A stretch of 64,000 nt of DNA, from assembly GCF_013836145.1 (NCBI RefSeq), contig NZ_CP057483.1, forward strand, positions 3,968,001 to 4,032,000. Reading direction: 5' to 3'. The notes beneath the pieces are model-generated. The model had not been told where the DNA came from and made no database searches. It saw only the letters and a program-made list of their open reading frames with translations. Source of the stretch: Citrobacter sp. RHB25-C09 (lineage in GTDB: Bacteria > Pseudomonadota > Gammaproteobacteria > Enterobacterales > Enterobacteriaceae). Positions 45,490 through 55,284 of the stretch are shown piece by piece. The position numbers and the translations under genes were made by a program. Within the stretch, counting starts at the first letter, position 1. Each line of letters starts with the position of its first letter.

Positions 45490-46599
45490 TTAAACGCCCG
45501 GCTCTTGATGCAGCCGACGACATGCAGTGCCATCTTCACGGAACAGATGGCAACGCTCTGGCGGCAGGCCGATAGCGAATGTGGCACCCTCTTCTACCAA
45601 CACCACGTCGTTCTGGCGGTAAACCAGGTTTTGACGAATGGCGGGGATCTGGATATGAATTTGCGTTTCGTGACCAAGTTGTTCGACGACCTGAACTTCG
45701 CCTTCCAGAGTGACATCGGCGATGTCGCTGGGCAGCAGGTGTTCCGGACGAATACCTAAAGACATATTGACGCCGACCTGCACATCGCGGCTTTCGACGG
45801 GCAGCCAGACCTGTTGGCGATTTGGCAGCTCAACCTGTACCTGATCGATAGCGGTGGCGGTGACCTTGACCGGCAGGAAGTTCATTTTCGGCGACCCGAT
45901 AAAGCCTGCGACGAAGCGGTCTGCCGGATAGTGATACAGCTCCAGCGGTTTACCGACCTGGGCCACGCGTCCGGCATCCAGCACCACGATTTTGTCCGCC
46001 AGGGTCATCGCTTCGACCTGATCGTGGGTGACATAAATCATCGTGCGTCCCAGGCGCTTATGCAGGCGGGAGATTTCGATACGCATCTGCACGCGCAGAG
46101 CGGCATCCAGGTTAGAAAGTGGTTCATCAAGCAGGAATACGCGCGGTTCCGCCACCAGCGTACGGCCAATCGCGACGCGCTGACGCTGACCGCCAGAGAG
46201 CGCCTTGGGTTTACGTTCCAGCAGGTGCGCCAACTGGAGGACTTCGGAAACCTGATTAACGCGCTGCGTCATGACTTCTTTCTTCGCGCCCGCAAGCTTC
46301 AGGCCAAAGGACATATTTTCAGCCACGGACAGGTGGGGATAGAGCGCATAAGACTGAAAGACCATCCCTACGCCACGTTCGGCGGGCGGGATATCGTTCA
46401 TGCGGGTGTCTCCAATATAGAGATCGCCACTGGTGATGGTTTCAAGTCCGGCGATCATTCGCAGCAGAGTCGATTTACCGCAGCCTGACGGTCCTACAAA
46501 CACCACGAATTCCCCTTCCTGAATGTCGAGATTGATATCTTTCGATACCACCACGTCACCCCAGGCTTTTGTTACGTTTCGTAGCTGTACGCTCGCCAT
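45490..46599 (-). CDS. malK: MalK, maltose transporter ATPase
   Basis: 369 residues. Walker A GPSGCGKSTLL near 36, signature LSGGQRQR near 135, Walker B VFLLDEPLSNLD near 153, switch histidine in IYVTHDQ, and the C-terminal regulatory domain that binds MalT and IIAGlc. Energises MalFG in the inner membrane. First gene of malK-lamB-malM, divergent from malEFG. Confidence 0.99.
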   Translation of the reverse strand: MASVQLRNVTKAWGDVVVSKDINLDIQEGEFVVFVGPSGCGKSTLLRMIAGLETITSGDLYIGDTRMNDIPPAERGVGMVFQSYALYPHLSVAENMSFGLKLAGAKKEVMTQRVNQVSEVLQLAHLLERKPKALSGGQRQRVAIGRTLVAEPRVFLLDEPLSNLDAALRVQMRIEISRLHKRLGRTMIYVTHDQVEAMTLADKIVVLDAGRVAQVGKPLELYHYPADRFVAGFIGSPKMNFLPVKVTATAIDQVQVELPNRQQVWLPVESRDVQVGVNMSLGIRPEHLLPSDIADVTLEGEVQVVEQLGHETQIHIQIPAIRQNLVYRQNDVVLVEEGATFAIGLPPERCHLFREDGTACRRLHQEPGV

Positions 46600-46677
46600 G
46601 CCTTTCTCCCTTCGTTACAACCTGTCATCGACAGCAACATTCTTGATGGCCTGACTATGCGCGATTCATAAAAGGGG

Positions 46678-46900
46678 TAAATCCTCCACCCCTGGGCTTT
46701 TTTATGGGGGAGGAGTCGGGAGGATGAGAGAACGATAACCAGGCCCCAACCCAGACGGCGTCGAGGAAATTCGTGATGCCGCTTGCAAAAATCAGTCTGT
46801 TTTTATGTGCGCCAGCACCCATAACTACAATTTATGCAACAGAGATCACACAAAGAGGGGGTGGGGCGTAGGGGTCAGGAGGATGGAAAGAGGATGTCAT
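46678..46900. promoter_or_regulatory. MalT and CRP control region between malK and malE
   Basis: Several copies of the MalT box GGGGA(T/G)GAGG are visible: ATCCTCCACCCC (46681, minus), GGGGGAGGAG (46706), GGGAGGATGAG (46718) and GGAGGATGG (near 46878). A CRP-like TGCAACAGAGATCACA lies at 46835-46850. The layout agrees with the shared E. coli malKp-malEp region. Confidence 0.78.
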
Positions 46901-46968
46901 ATAAGGAAACTGAGTCACGTTGAACCACTAAGTCATACCACGAGCACATCACCAAAAGGATGGCAGAT

Positions 46969-48159
46969 ATGAAGATTAAGACTGGCGCACGCGTTTTCGC
47001 CTTGTCCGCCCTTGCAGCAATGATGATTTCCGCACCGGCTCTGGCCAAAATTGAAGAAGGCAAGCTGGTTATCTGGATTAACGGCGACAAAGGCTATAAC
47101 GGCCTGGCCGAAGTGGGTAAAAAATTCGAGAAAGATACCGGCATCAAAGTGACGGTTGAGCATCCGGACAAGCTGGAAGAGAAATTCCCGCAGGTTGCAG
47201 CAACCGGTGACGGTCCGGACATCATCTTCTGGGCACATGACCGTTTTGGCGGCTACGCGCAGTCTGGTCTGTTGGCTGAAGTGACCCCGGAAAAAGCGTT
47301 CCAGGACAAACTTTATCCTTTCACCTGGGATGCCGTGCGTTACAACGGCAAGCTGATTGCTTATCCGATCGCGGTTGAAGCGCTGTCACTGATTTACAAC
47401 AAAGACCTGGTGCCAAACCCGCCAAAAACCTGGGAAGAAATTCCTGCCCTGGATAAACAGCTGAAGGCAAAAGGTAAGAGCGCTCTGATGTTCAACCTGC
47501 AAGAACCGTACTTCACCTGGCCACTGATTGCCGCCGACGGTGGTTATGCGTTCAAGTTTGAAAACGGCAAGTATGACGTGAAAGATGTGGGTGTCGACAG
47601 CGCGGGGGCGAAAGCGGGCCTTGGCTTCCTGGTTGACCTCATCAAGAACAAACACATGAATGCGGATACCGATTATTCCATCGCTGAAGCGGCCTTTAAT
47701 AAGGGCGAAACCGCGATGACCATCAACGGTCCGTGGGCATGGACGAATATCGACAAGAGCAAAGTGAACTACGGCGTGACCCTGCTGCCAACCTTCAAAG
47801 GCAAGCCGTCTAAACCGTTCGTCGGTGTCCTGAGCGCCGGTATTAACGCAGCCAGCCCGAACAAAGAACTGGCGAAAGAGTTCCTGGAAAACTACCTGCT
47901 GACCGATCAGGGTCTGGAAGAAGTGAACAAGGACAAACCGCTGGGTGCTGTAGCGCTGAAATCCTACCAGGACACGCTGGCGAAAGACCCGCGCATCGCC
48001 GCAACCATGGATAACGCCCAGAAGGGTGAAATCATGCCGAACATCCCGCAAATGGCGGCGTTCTGGTATGCCACCCGTACTGCTGTAATTAACGCCGCAA
48101 GCGGTCGCCAGACCGTGGACGCTGCACTGAAAGACGCGCAGGGTCGTATCACCAAGTAA
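46969..48159 (+). CDS. malE: MalE, maltose-binding protein
   Basis: 396 residues from ATG 46969 (MKIKTGARVFALSAL), the E. coli length; three earlier codons in frame lack a ribosome site. Signal peptide ends ALA-KIEEGK. Periplasmic receptor for maltose and maltodextrins, feeding MalFGK2. Confidence 0.98.
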   Translation: MKIKTGARVFALSALAAMMISAPALAKIEEGKLVIWINGDKGYNGLAEVGKKFEKDTGIKVTVEHPDKLEEKFPQVAATGDGPDIIFWAHDRFGGYAQSGLLAEVTPEKAFQDKLYPFTWDAVRYNGKLIAYPIAVEALSLIYNKDLVPNPPKTWEEIPALDKQLKAKGKSALMFNLQEPYFTWPLIAADGGYAFKFENGKYDVKDVGVDSAGAKAGLGFLVDLIKNKHMNADTDYSIAEAAFNKGETAMTINGPWAWTNIDKSKVNYGVTLLPTFKGKPSKPFVGVLSAGINAASPNKELAKEFLENYLLTDQGLEEVNKDKPLGAVALKSYQDTLAKDPRIAATMDNAQKGEIMPNIPQMAAFWYATRTAVINAASGRQTVDAALKDAQGRITK

Positions 48160-48172
48160 TGCAGTTGTGAAC

Positions 48173-48248
48173 GTGCCGGATGGCGGCATAAATGCCTTAT
48201 CCGGCCTACAGCACATGTAGGCCTGATAAGCGCAGCGCCATCAGGCAC
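48173..48248. repeat. REP pair between malE and malF
   Basis: GCCGGATGGCGG...CTTATCCGGCCTAC then GTAGGCCTGATAAGCGC...GCCATCAGGCA. This is the classic malE-malF REP, known in E. coli to stabilise malE mRNA and so give more MalE than MalF. Confidence 0.9.
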
Positions 48249-48288
48249 GCTGATCAACACGTTTTCAAAGTTGTTGAGGAAGAACCCC

Positions 48289-49833
48289 ATGGATGTCATT
48301 AAAAAGAAACACTGGTGGCAAAGCGACGCGCTGAAATGGTCAGTGATTGGTCTGCTTGGACTACTGGTGGGTTACCTTGTAGTTTTAATGTACGCACAAG
48401 GGGAGTATCTGTTCGCCATCATGACGCTGATCTTAAGCTCAGTTGGCCTGTATATTTTCGCCAATCGTAAAGCCTACGCCTGGCGCTATGTTTACCCAGG
48501 CATGGCCGGGATGGGGCTGTTCGTTCTGTTTCCGCTGATCTGTACGATTGCTATCGCCTTCACCAACTACAGCAGCACTAACCAACTGGCGCAGGAACGT
48601 GCGCAACAGGTGTTGCTGGACCGTTCTTATCAGGCGGGAAAAGCCTATAGCTTTGGTTTATATCCGTCCGGCGACGAGTGGCAACTGGCCCTGACCGACG
48701 CTGAAAGCGGAAAAAATTATGTTTCTGGCGCCTTCAAATTTAGCGGCGAGCAGAAGCTGGAAATGAAAGAAGCGGATGCTCTGCCCTCCGGCGAACGCGC
48801 AAACTTACGCATCATCACGCAGAACCGTCAGGCACTGACCCAACTCACTGCCATTCTGCCGGATGAAAGCAAGGTGATTATGAGTTCGCTGCGCCAGTTC
48901 TCCGGTACGCAGCCGCTTTACACCCTTGCGGACGACGGTACGCTCACTAACAACCAGAGCGGCGTGAAATACCGTCCCAACAACGACATTGGTTTTTATC
49001 AGTCGATAACGGCTGACGGTAACTGGGGCGATGAAAAGCTGAGTCCTGGCTATACCGTTACCATCGGCTGGGAAAACTTTACCCGCGTCTTTACTGACGA
49101 AGGGATTCAGAAGCCGTTCTTCGCTATCTTCGTGTGGACTGTTGTTTTCTCAGTGCTCACCGTACTGCTGACCGTTGCGGTCGGGATGGTGCTGGCGTGT
49201 CTGGTGCAGTGGGAGTCGCTGAAAGGCAAAGCCATTTACCGCGTGCTGCTGATATTGCCGTATGCCGTACCTTCATTTATCTCGATTTTGATTTTCAAAG
49301 GCCTGTTCAACCAGAGCTTTGGTGAAATCAACATGATGCTGGGCGCACTGTTCGGCATTAAACCGGCCTGGTTCAGCGACCCGACCACCGCACGTTCGAT
49401 GATTATCATCGTCAACACCTGGCTGGGTTACCCGTACATGATGATCCTGTGCATGGGGCTGCTGAAAGCTATTCCGGAAGACCTTTACGAAGCCTCGGCG
49501 ATGGACGGTGCAGGTCCGTTCCAGAACTTCTTTAAAATTACGCTGCCGCTGCTGATTAAGCCGCTAACGCCGCTAATGATTGCCAGCTTTGCCTTTAACT
49601 TTAATAACTTCGTGCTGATTCAACTGTTGACCAACGGTGGCCCGGACCGTCTCGGAACGACCACGCCAGCGGGTTATACCGATCTGCTCGTCAGCTACAC
49701 CTACCGCATTGCCTTCGAAGGTGGCGGTGGTCAGGACTTCGGTCTGGCGGCGGCTATCGCCACGCTGATCTTCCTGCTGGTTGGCGCGCTGGCTATCGTC
49801 AACCTGAAAGCCACACGCATGAAGTTTGATTAA
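48289..49833 (+). CDS. malF: MalF, maltose transporter permease
   Basis: 514 residues from ATG 48289 (MDVIKKKHWWQSDALKW) with GAGGAAG upstream. Eight spans, a large periplasmic P2 domain (about 93-275), and the EAA loop EASAMDGAGPFQNFFKITLP (near 400) that docks to MalK. Confidence 0.98.
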   Translation: MDVIKKKHWWQSDALKWSVIGLLGLLVGYLVVLMYAQGEYLFAIMTLILSSVGLYIFANRKAYAWRYVYPGMAGMGLFVLFPLICTIAIAFTNYSSTNQLAQERAQQVLLDRSYQAGKAYSFGLYPSGDEWQLALTDAESGKNYVSGAFKFSGEQKLEMKEADALPSGERANLRIITQNRQALTQLTAILPDESKVIMSSLRQFSGTQPLYTLADDGTLTNNQSGVKYRPNNDIGFYQSITADGNWGDEKLSPGYTVTIGWENFTRVFTDEGIQKPFFAIFVWTVVFSVLTVLLTVAVGMVLACLVQWESLKGKAIYRVLLILPYAVPSFISILIFKGLFNQSFGEINMMLGALFGIKPAWFSDPTTARSMIIIVNTWLGYPYMMILCMGLLKAIPEDLYEASAMDGAGPFQNFFKITLPLLIKPLTPLMIASFAFNFNNFVLIQLLTNGGPDRLGTTTPAGYTDLLVSYTYRIAFEGGGGQDFGLAAAIATLIFLLVGALAIVNLKATRMKFD

Positions 49834-49847
49834 GGGAGATAACAATT

Positions 49848-50738
49848 ATGGCTATGGTCCAACCCAAATCACAAAAACTGCGTTTACTCGTGACGCACTT
49901 AGGGCTACTGATTTTTATCGCGGCGATCATGTTCCCGCTGCTGATGGTTATCGCGATTTCACTGCGTGAAGGCAACTTTGCGACCGGGAGCCTGATCCCG
50001 GAAAGTATCTCCTGGGAGCACTGGCGGCTGGCGTTGGGCTTCAGCGTTGAACATGCTGATGGCCGCGTCACGCCGCCCCCCTTCCCGGTACTGTTATGGC
50101 TGTGGAACTCGGTGAAAATCGCCGGTATCACCGCGATCGGCATCGTGGCGCTCTCGACCACCTGCGCTTACGCCTTTGCCCGTATGCGTTTCCCGGGTAA
50201 AGCTACGCTGCTGAAAGGGATGTTGATTTTCCAGATGTTCCCGGCTGTGCTGTCACTGGTCGCTCTGTATGCCTTGTTTGACCGTCTGGGTCAGTACATT
50301 CCGTTTATCGGCCTGAACACCCACGGCGGGGTGATCTTCGCCTATCTTGGCGGTATCGCGCTGCACGTGTGGACGATTAAGGGCTATTTCGAAACCATCG
50401 ACGGTTCGCTGGAAGAAGCCGCCGCACTGGACGGCGCGACGCCGTGGCAGGCGTTCCGCCTGGTGCTGCTGCCGCTGTCAGTGCCGATTCTGGCGGTGGT
50501 CTTTATTCTCTCGTTTATTGCCGCGATTACCGAAGTACCGGTCGCGTCACTGTTACTGCGTGATGTAAACAGCTACACCCTGGCGGTGGGCATGCAGCAG
50601 TACCTTAACCCGCAAAACTACCTGTGGGGCGACTTTGCCGCGGCGGCTGTGCTTTCCGCGATTCCAATCACCCTCGTGTTCCTGCTGGCTCAGCGCTGGC
50701 TGGTGAACGGCCTGACGGCGGGCGGGGTGAAAGGCTAG
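49848..50738 (+). CDS. malG: MalG, maltose transporter permease
   Basis: 296 residues, six spans, EAA loop EEAAALDGATPWQAFRLVLL (near 188). It forms the channel with MalF. GGGAG precedes the start, 14 bp after malF. Confidence 0.98.
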   Translation: MAMVQPKSQKLRLLVTHLGLLIFIAAIMFPLLMVIAISLREGNFATGSLIPESISWEHWRLALGFSVEHADGRVTPPPFPVLLWLWNSVKIAGITAIGIVALSTTCAYAFARMRFPGKATLLKGMLIFQMFPAVLSLVALYALFDRLGQYIPFIGLNTHGGVIFAYLGGIALHVWTIKGYFETIDGSLEEAAALDGATPWQAFRLVLLPLSVPILAVVFILSFIAAITEVPVASLLLRDVNSYTLAVGMQQYLNPQNYLWGDFAAAAVLSAIPITLVFLLAQRWLVNGLTAGGVKG

Positions 50739-50851
50739 ATTTCATCGAAGTACCTGTGTTACCGCCCGGCAATGGGCAATGCCACTGCACCCTCAACTTG
50801 TTTTATCCAACTTGTGACTGTTATTTGGCGCTCTCCGGAGCGCCTTTTTTT
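50739..50851 (+). ncRNA. malG 3' UTR, possible MalH-type small RNA
   Basis: In E. coli a small RNA (MalH) is processed from the malEFG 3' UTR. Here ~110 nt follow malG and end in a strong terminator, so a similar RNA is possible; sequence conservation could not be checked. Confidence 0.35.
50827..50851 (+). terminator. Terminator of malEFG
   Basis: GGCGCTC-TCCG-GAGCGCC followed by TTTTTTT. Confidence 0.92.
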
Positions 50852-51067
50852 ATGTTATTTCATAATCCCGTTACGTTTATTTCCTTTCGTGCACTTCATC
50901 ACTGCATTTCATTTTTCAGTCCTCACATCGATAAATTAAACGGAGTGAAGATCACAGAAAAGACATTACGTAACAGCAATGTAAAAAATGGTAATTGTCT
51001 TACCTGCCGGTTAAACCCAACATCTTCGACACTGATAAAAGAACTGTATCCTACAAGGCAGGTCTGA
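50852..51067. other. malG-xylE intergenic region
   Basis: AT-rich region expected to hold the xylE promoter; TACAAGGCAGGTCTG provides the ribosome site. No clear XylR or CRP site was recognised by eye and no ORF is convincing. Confidence 0.5.
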
Positions 51068-52543
51068 ATGAACACCCAATATAATTCCCAATATATTTTT
51101 TCGATTACATTAGTCGCAACATTAGGCGGGTTATTATTTGGCTATGATACCGCGGTGATCTCCGGTACCGTTGAGTCCTTAAATACCGTCTTTGTCGCCC
51201 CACAAAACCTCAGTGAATCCGCTGCCAACTCGTTGCTCGGCTTTTGCGTCGCCAGTGCGCTGATTGGCTGTATTATTGGCGGCGCGCTCGGCGGTTACTG
51301 TAGTAACCGCTTTGGTCGCCGTGATTCGCTCAAAATTGCCGCCCTGCTGTTCTTTATTTCCGGCGTCGGCTCCGCATGGCCAGAATTAGGATTTACCGAC
51401 ATTAATCCAGATAATACCGTGCCGGTTTATCTGGCCGGATACGTTCCTGAATTCGTTATTTACCGTATTATCGGCGGCATAGGCGTAGGATTAGCCTCAA
51501 TGCTGTCGCCCATGTATATCGCCGAACTGGCACCGGCGCATATTCGCGGAAAACTGGTTTCGTTCAACCAGTTTGCCATTATTTTCGGCCAGTTGCTGGT
51601 GTACTGTGTTAACTATTTTATCGCCAAATCCGGCGACGCCATCTGGCTGAATACCGACGGCTGGCGCTATATGTTTGCCTCTGAGTGTATTCCCGCGCTG
51701 CTCTTCTTAGGGCTGCTGTATACCGTACCAGAAAGCCCGCGCTGGCTGATGGCACGTGGTAAGCAAGAGCAGGCAGAAAGTATTCTGCGTAAAATTATGG
51801 GCTCTGCGCTTGCCACCCAGGCGATGCAGGAGATCAACCATTCCCTGGAGCATGGTCGCAAAACCGGCGGGCGCCTGCTGATGTTTGGCGTGGGCGTGAT
51901 TGTTATCGGCGTGATGCTGTCGGTATTCCAGCAGTTCGTCGGTATCAACGTAGTGCTCTACTACGCACCGGAAGTCTTTAAGACGCTGGGGGCAAGCACC
52001 GACGTGGCACTGTTACAGACCATTATTGTTGGCGTAATCAACCTGAGCTTTACCGTGCTGGCGATCATGACCGTGGATAAATTTGGCCGCAAGCCGCTGC
52101 AAATCATCGGCGCGCTGGGTATGGCGATTGGTATGTTCAGCCTCGGTACCGCATTTTATACGCAGGCGCCGGGTATCGTCGCACTGTTGTCGATGCTGTT
52201 CTACGTCGCAGCCTTCGCCATGTCCTGGGGACCGGTCTGCTGGGTGCTTCTGGCAGAAATCTTCCCGAACGCGATTCGCGGCAAAGCGCTGGCGATCGCC
52301 GTGGCTGCCCAATGGTTGGCGAACTACTTTGTCTCCTGGACCTTCCCGATGATGGACAAAAACTCGTGGCTGGTGTCCCATTTCCACAACGGGTTTTCCT
52401 ACTGGATTTACGGCTGCATGGGCGTGCTAGCGGCACTGTTTATGTGGAAATTCGTGCCTGAAACCAAAGGTAAAACGCTGGAAGAACTGGAAGAGTTGTG
52501 GGTACCTGCGGAGAAAAAATCTCGCGAAGCCGCTGTACAGTAA
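51068..52543 (+). CDS. xylE: XylE, D-xylose/proton symporter
   Basis: 491 residues, equal to E. coli XylE. Major facilitator sugar porter with twelve spans; motifs NRFGRRDSLK (near 83), PESPRWL (near 223), QQFVGINVVLYYAPEVF (near 288) and PETKGKTLEEL (near 470). Xylose-binding residues of the QQ...N region are kept. Confidence 0.97.
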   Translation: MNTQYNSQYIFSITLVATLGGLLFGYDTAVISGTVESLNTVFVAPQNLSESAANSLLGFCVASALIGCIIGGALGGYCSNRFGRRDSLKIAALLFFISGVGSAWPELGFTDINPDNTVPVYLAGYVPEFVIYRIIGGIGVGLASMLSPMYIAELAPAHIRGKLVSFNQFAIIFGQLLVYCVNYFIAKSGDAIWLNTDGWRYMFASECIPALLFLGLLYTVPESPRWLMARGKQEQAESILRKIMGSALATQAMQEINHSLEHGRKTGGRLLMFGVGVIVIGVMLSVFQQFVGINVVLYYAPEVFKTLGASTDVALLQTIIVGVINLSFTVLAIMTVDKFGRKPLQIIGALGMAIGMFSLGTAFYTQAPGIVALLSMLFYVAAFAMSWGPVCWVLLAEIFPNAIRGKALAIAVAAQWLANYFVSWTFPMMDKNSWLVSHFHNGFSYWIYGCMGVLAALFMWKFVPETKGKTLEELEELWVPAEKKSREAAVQ

Positions 52544-52597
52544 ATCATGCCACAACACGCCGCCCCCCTGCGGCGTGTTGCCATTCCATATTGTCCT

Positions 52598-53008
52598 TCA
52601 CTCACGCTTCAACCTCTTCGAGTTACACATCCAGAGTGCGATCACCAGCAACAGGATCGCCGCCGAGTAGATCAGCACATCCATTGGCGATTTATGATCG
52701 ACGACGATCAGCCGCACAATCGCCGTGATCCCAATATAGACAAAATAGCGAAGCGGGAAGTGAAAGCCTGACTGAAAGTACTTCACAATCAGTGCAATAA
52801 ATTCGAAATAGAGGAAATAAACAACCAGCCCTTCCACCAGCTCGTACTTGCTGGATTGCTCAGGCGCGAAGAGTACATCTGCCAGATGCAGCGTCTCTTT
52901 ACCGAGGAATACGACCAGGATCAGGCCCAGACTCAACAGCCCAAGGTTCAGCACGGTCTGTAGTATCGTAGAGATAAACTCCACGCGGGGACGAGATAGT
53001 GACGTCAT
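52598..53008 (-). CDS. psiE: PsiE, phosphate-starvation-inducible membrane protein
   Basis: 136 residues with four spans, same length as E. coli PsiE. Phosphate-starvation induction is known from E. coli; no clean Pho box was found by eye. Convergent with xylE. Confidence 0.94.
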   Translation of the reverse strand: MTSLSRPRVEFISTILQTVLNLGLLSLGLILVVFLGKETLHLADVLFAPEQSSKYELVEGLVVYFLYFEFIALIVKYFQSGFHFPLRYFVYIGITAIVRLIVVDHKSPMDVLIYSAAILLLVIALWMCNSKRLKRE

Positions 53009-53105
53009 AACAGCACCTCTTTCTCAGTGGTGAGGTTCCTGTATAACGCAAAATTGTGACGGAGATCTATATTTTTTATTTATATTTTGCTCACACGACG
53101 AATCT

Positions 53106-53181
53106 TGCCGGATGGCGGCTACGCCTTATCCGGCCTACGATACAGCTTGTAGGCCTGATAAGCGAAGCGCCATCAGGCAAG
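53106..53181. repeat. REP pair between yjbH and psiE
   Basis: GCCGGATGGCGG...CTTATCCGGCCTAC then GTAGGCCTGATAAGCGAAGCGCCATCAGGC; it follows the yjbH stop. Confidence 0.85.
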
Positions 53182-53187
53182 CAGGCC

Positions 53188-55284
53188 TTAGCGGAAGTTG
53201 ATGTTCTTATCGCTGGTCATGTCGTACAGCTGGAATTTACGCCCCAGTTGCTGACCGCCGTCACGCGTCAGTGGCGTCCAGCCCACTGCGGCACGGCTGC
53301 GGGTCGGGCCTGACGAGAAGAGATCCAGCGGAATAGAAACATAAACACCCTTGGTGAAATCCCCTTCGCCATATTCGTCCGGCGACACATTCGTCAGAGT
53401 CGCGTAACCGCCCACCACCACGCCGCTGTCAAAGCGTTTTGAAATATCCAGCGTACCGCCCTTATCGCCCGCCAGATACTGACCGACGCTCGCTTTCACC
53501 AGCACATCCTGAGCAAACGACGGCGTCCAGTAGGCGGTCAAATGCCCGGTCTTCACGCTGTAGTCGGTGAATTTCATCATGTCCTGCGCGCTTCGCCAGT
53601 CACGCTGCTTCACGTAGTTGGCATCCAGGCCGAACGCCCAGTTGCTGTCTACAGGGCGATACAACACTTCTGCCCCCGCGCCGCCGAACATCGTCTCCAG
53701 ATAACCGCCGTAAACCTGGCCGTAGAAGCCGTTGCCAAAGTACTGGAAGTAGTTGGCCTGCAGGTTATTCACGTAGACATCGTTCTGTACATATTCGCGC
53801 ACGTGAGTACGCACACGTGGCAGTTTCGAGTCGTTCGGCGGGTTGGTGTAGTTAAACTTGTCGTAGTTATTGGCGAGATTGCCAAACAGGCTACCGGTGG
53901 TCAGCAGATGGTCGGTAACCCACAGATCGGCGGTCGCCATCACGCCCAACTGGTACATGTAGAAGTTTTCCGGCCCACCCACGGACTGGTTCAGCACCGG
54001 ATCGATATGGAAAGCAAAGCGCGATTTATCGATATACCAGCCCTGCTCGGTGCTTTGCGGCACTACCGGCTCGACGCGTTTTTGCGCCAGCGGCGTTTCA
54101 TGGCCTAACGGCTCTCCTTCCAGGTGTCGCTTAAGGCTGGAAACGTCCGTCTCGGTCGTCACCTGCGGCAGGTTCAGGCGATTTTCGGTGATGCGGATCG
54201 TGCGGATCCCTTCCGGCAGGTCGTTCATCACGATCCGGTTGGCTCGTTCGATCCCCTCACGCGAGTCGCGGTATTTCACCTGCTCGCCGGTCACGTACAG
54301 CGTGTCGCCTTTTACCTGGATCTGCGGATCCGCCAGTCCGGCATTGTATTTCAACAGCGTTAGCTGGTTCGCCACCACCGAGTGCTGGAGGATCGCGTCC
54401 TGCGGCTGCGGCTGATATTTCGGTCGGGCGTTATCGTTGTAAGTTGGCCGCAGATCGTTGAAGTTCGTTCGCAGCGTTACGCCAAACATGAAGGTGTTAC
54501 CGCGCTCATAGCTGAGGTTAACGTCGGCCCAGTCGGTGACGCGGTAAATGGCGCCGACGTTAAACTTGCTCTTCTGCTCCAGCTTGCCAGCAAAGTCCTG
54601 CTGATAGTTATTGCCTTCATACTCCAGCTTCAGACGCAGCGGCTGCCAGGGCGTCTGGTACTCGACGCCGCCAAACAGCGATGCCGGTCCGTGGAACATC
54701 TCGCTGCCGTCAACTGAACCCGCCTGTTTGTAGCTATTATCGCGATAGCAATATTTGTCGCTGTATGAACAGAACGGATTGCTCACGTTGCCACTGGTGC
54801 CGAGATATCCCCAGCCAAGACCGAGCGAGAAATCAAACGGTCCCCAGGCCTTGCTGGCGACGAGATATTCGGCATCAAACAGGCCGGTCCCGCCGATATC
54901 CCGCGCCCCTACCGCCACCTGCGGCATCCAGTAACTCTCTTCCCACAGGCGCAGCTTCACATCGAAGGCTTTATCTTTGTAGGTCTGGTCACCGGAGAAG
55001 GACTCAACGCTGCTGTATTTCTTCGTTCGCACATCGGTATAGCGCAGGGTCGTTTCCAGCCACGGAAAGAGCTGCACGGAGGCGGAGTAGTAGCGGTACT
55101 GATCGTTATCGCGATAGTTAAGGCTAAGCTCCCCCTCTCGCGCCATGCGTGCGGTCGGGGTCTGGAGCAAACCCACACCGCCAAAGTCAGACTGCGATGG
55201 ACCAATCGGTGCCGGATACGTTTCGGCGTGGCAGGCTGCGCTGATGCCCAGCGCCAGTAAGCTGAGCAGATAGGTTTTTTTCAT
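53188..55284 (-). CDS. yjbH: YjbH, outer-membrane protein of the exopolysaccharide operon (GfcD family)
   Basis: 698 residues with a signal peptide (MKKTYLLSLLALGISAACHA). Long, aromatic-rich, strand-like sequence expected for a large outer-membrane barrel pair; ends in NINFR. Last gene of yjbEFGH, which is induced by the Rcs system and linked to an extracellular polysaccharide in E. coli. Start overlaps the yjbG stop by one base. Confidence 0.94.
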   Translation of the reverse strand: MKKTYLLSLLALGISAACHAETYPAPIGPSQSDFGGVGLLQTPTARMAREGELSLNYRDNDQYRYYSASVQLFPWLETTLRYTDVRTKKYSSVESFSGDQTYKDKAFDVKLRLWEESYWMPQVAVGARDIGGTGLFDAEYLVASKAWGPFDFSLGLGWGYLGTSGNVSNPFCSYSDKYCYRDNSYKQAGSVDGSEMFHGPASLFGGVEYQTPWQPLRLKLEYEGNNYQQDFAGKLEQKSKFNVGAIYRVTDWADVNLSYERGNTFMFGVTLRTNFNDLRPTYNDNARPKYQPQPQDAILQHSVVANQLTLLKYNAGLADPQIQVKGDTLYVTGEQVKYRDSREGIERANRIVMNDLPEGIRTIRITENRLNLPQVTTETDVSSLKRHLEGEPLGHETPLAQKRVEPVVPQSTEQGWYIDKSRFAFHIDPVLNQSVGGPENFYMYQLGVMATADLWVTDHLLTTGSLFGNLANNYDKFNYTNPPNDSKLPRVRTHVREYVQNDVYVNNLQANYFQYFGNGFYGQVYGGYLETMFGGAGAEVLYRPVDSNWAFGLDANYVKQRDWRSAQDMMKFTDYSVKTGHLTAYWTPSFAQDVLVKASVGQYLAGDKGGTLDISKRFDSGVVVGGYATLTNVSPDEYGEGDFTKGVYVSIPLDLFSSGPTRSRAAVGWTPLTRDGGQQLGRKFQLYDMTSDKNINFR

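Noticed and set aside
44061..45587. Extended 508-residue LamB
   Set aside because: The signal peptide and AGGAG site place the start at 45386.
46960..47238. Minus-strand reading frames opposite malE
   Set aside because: Antisense shadows from malE codon bias; no signals or family marks.
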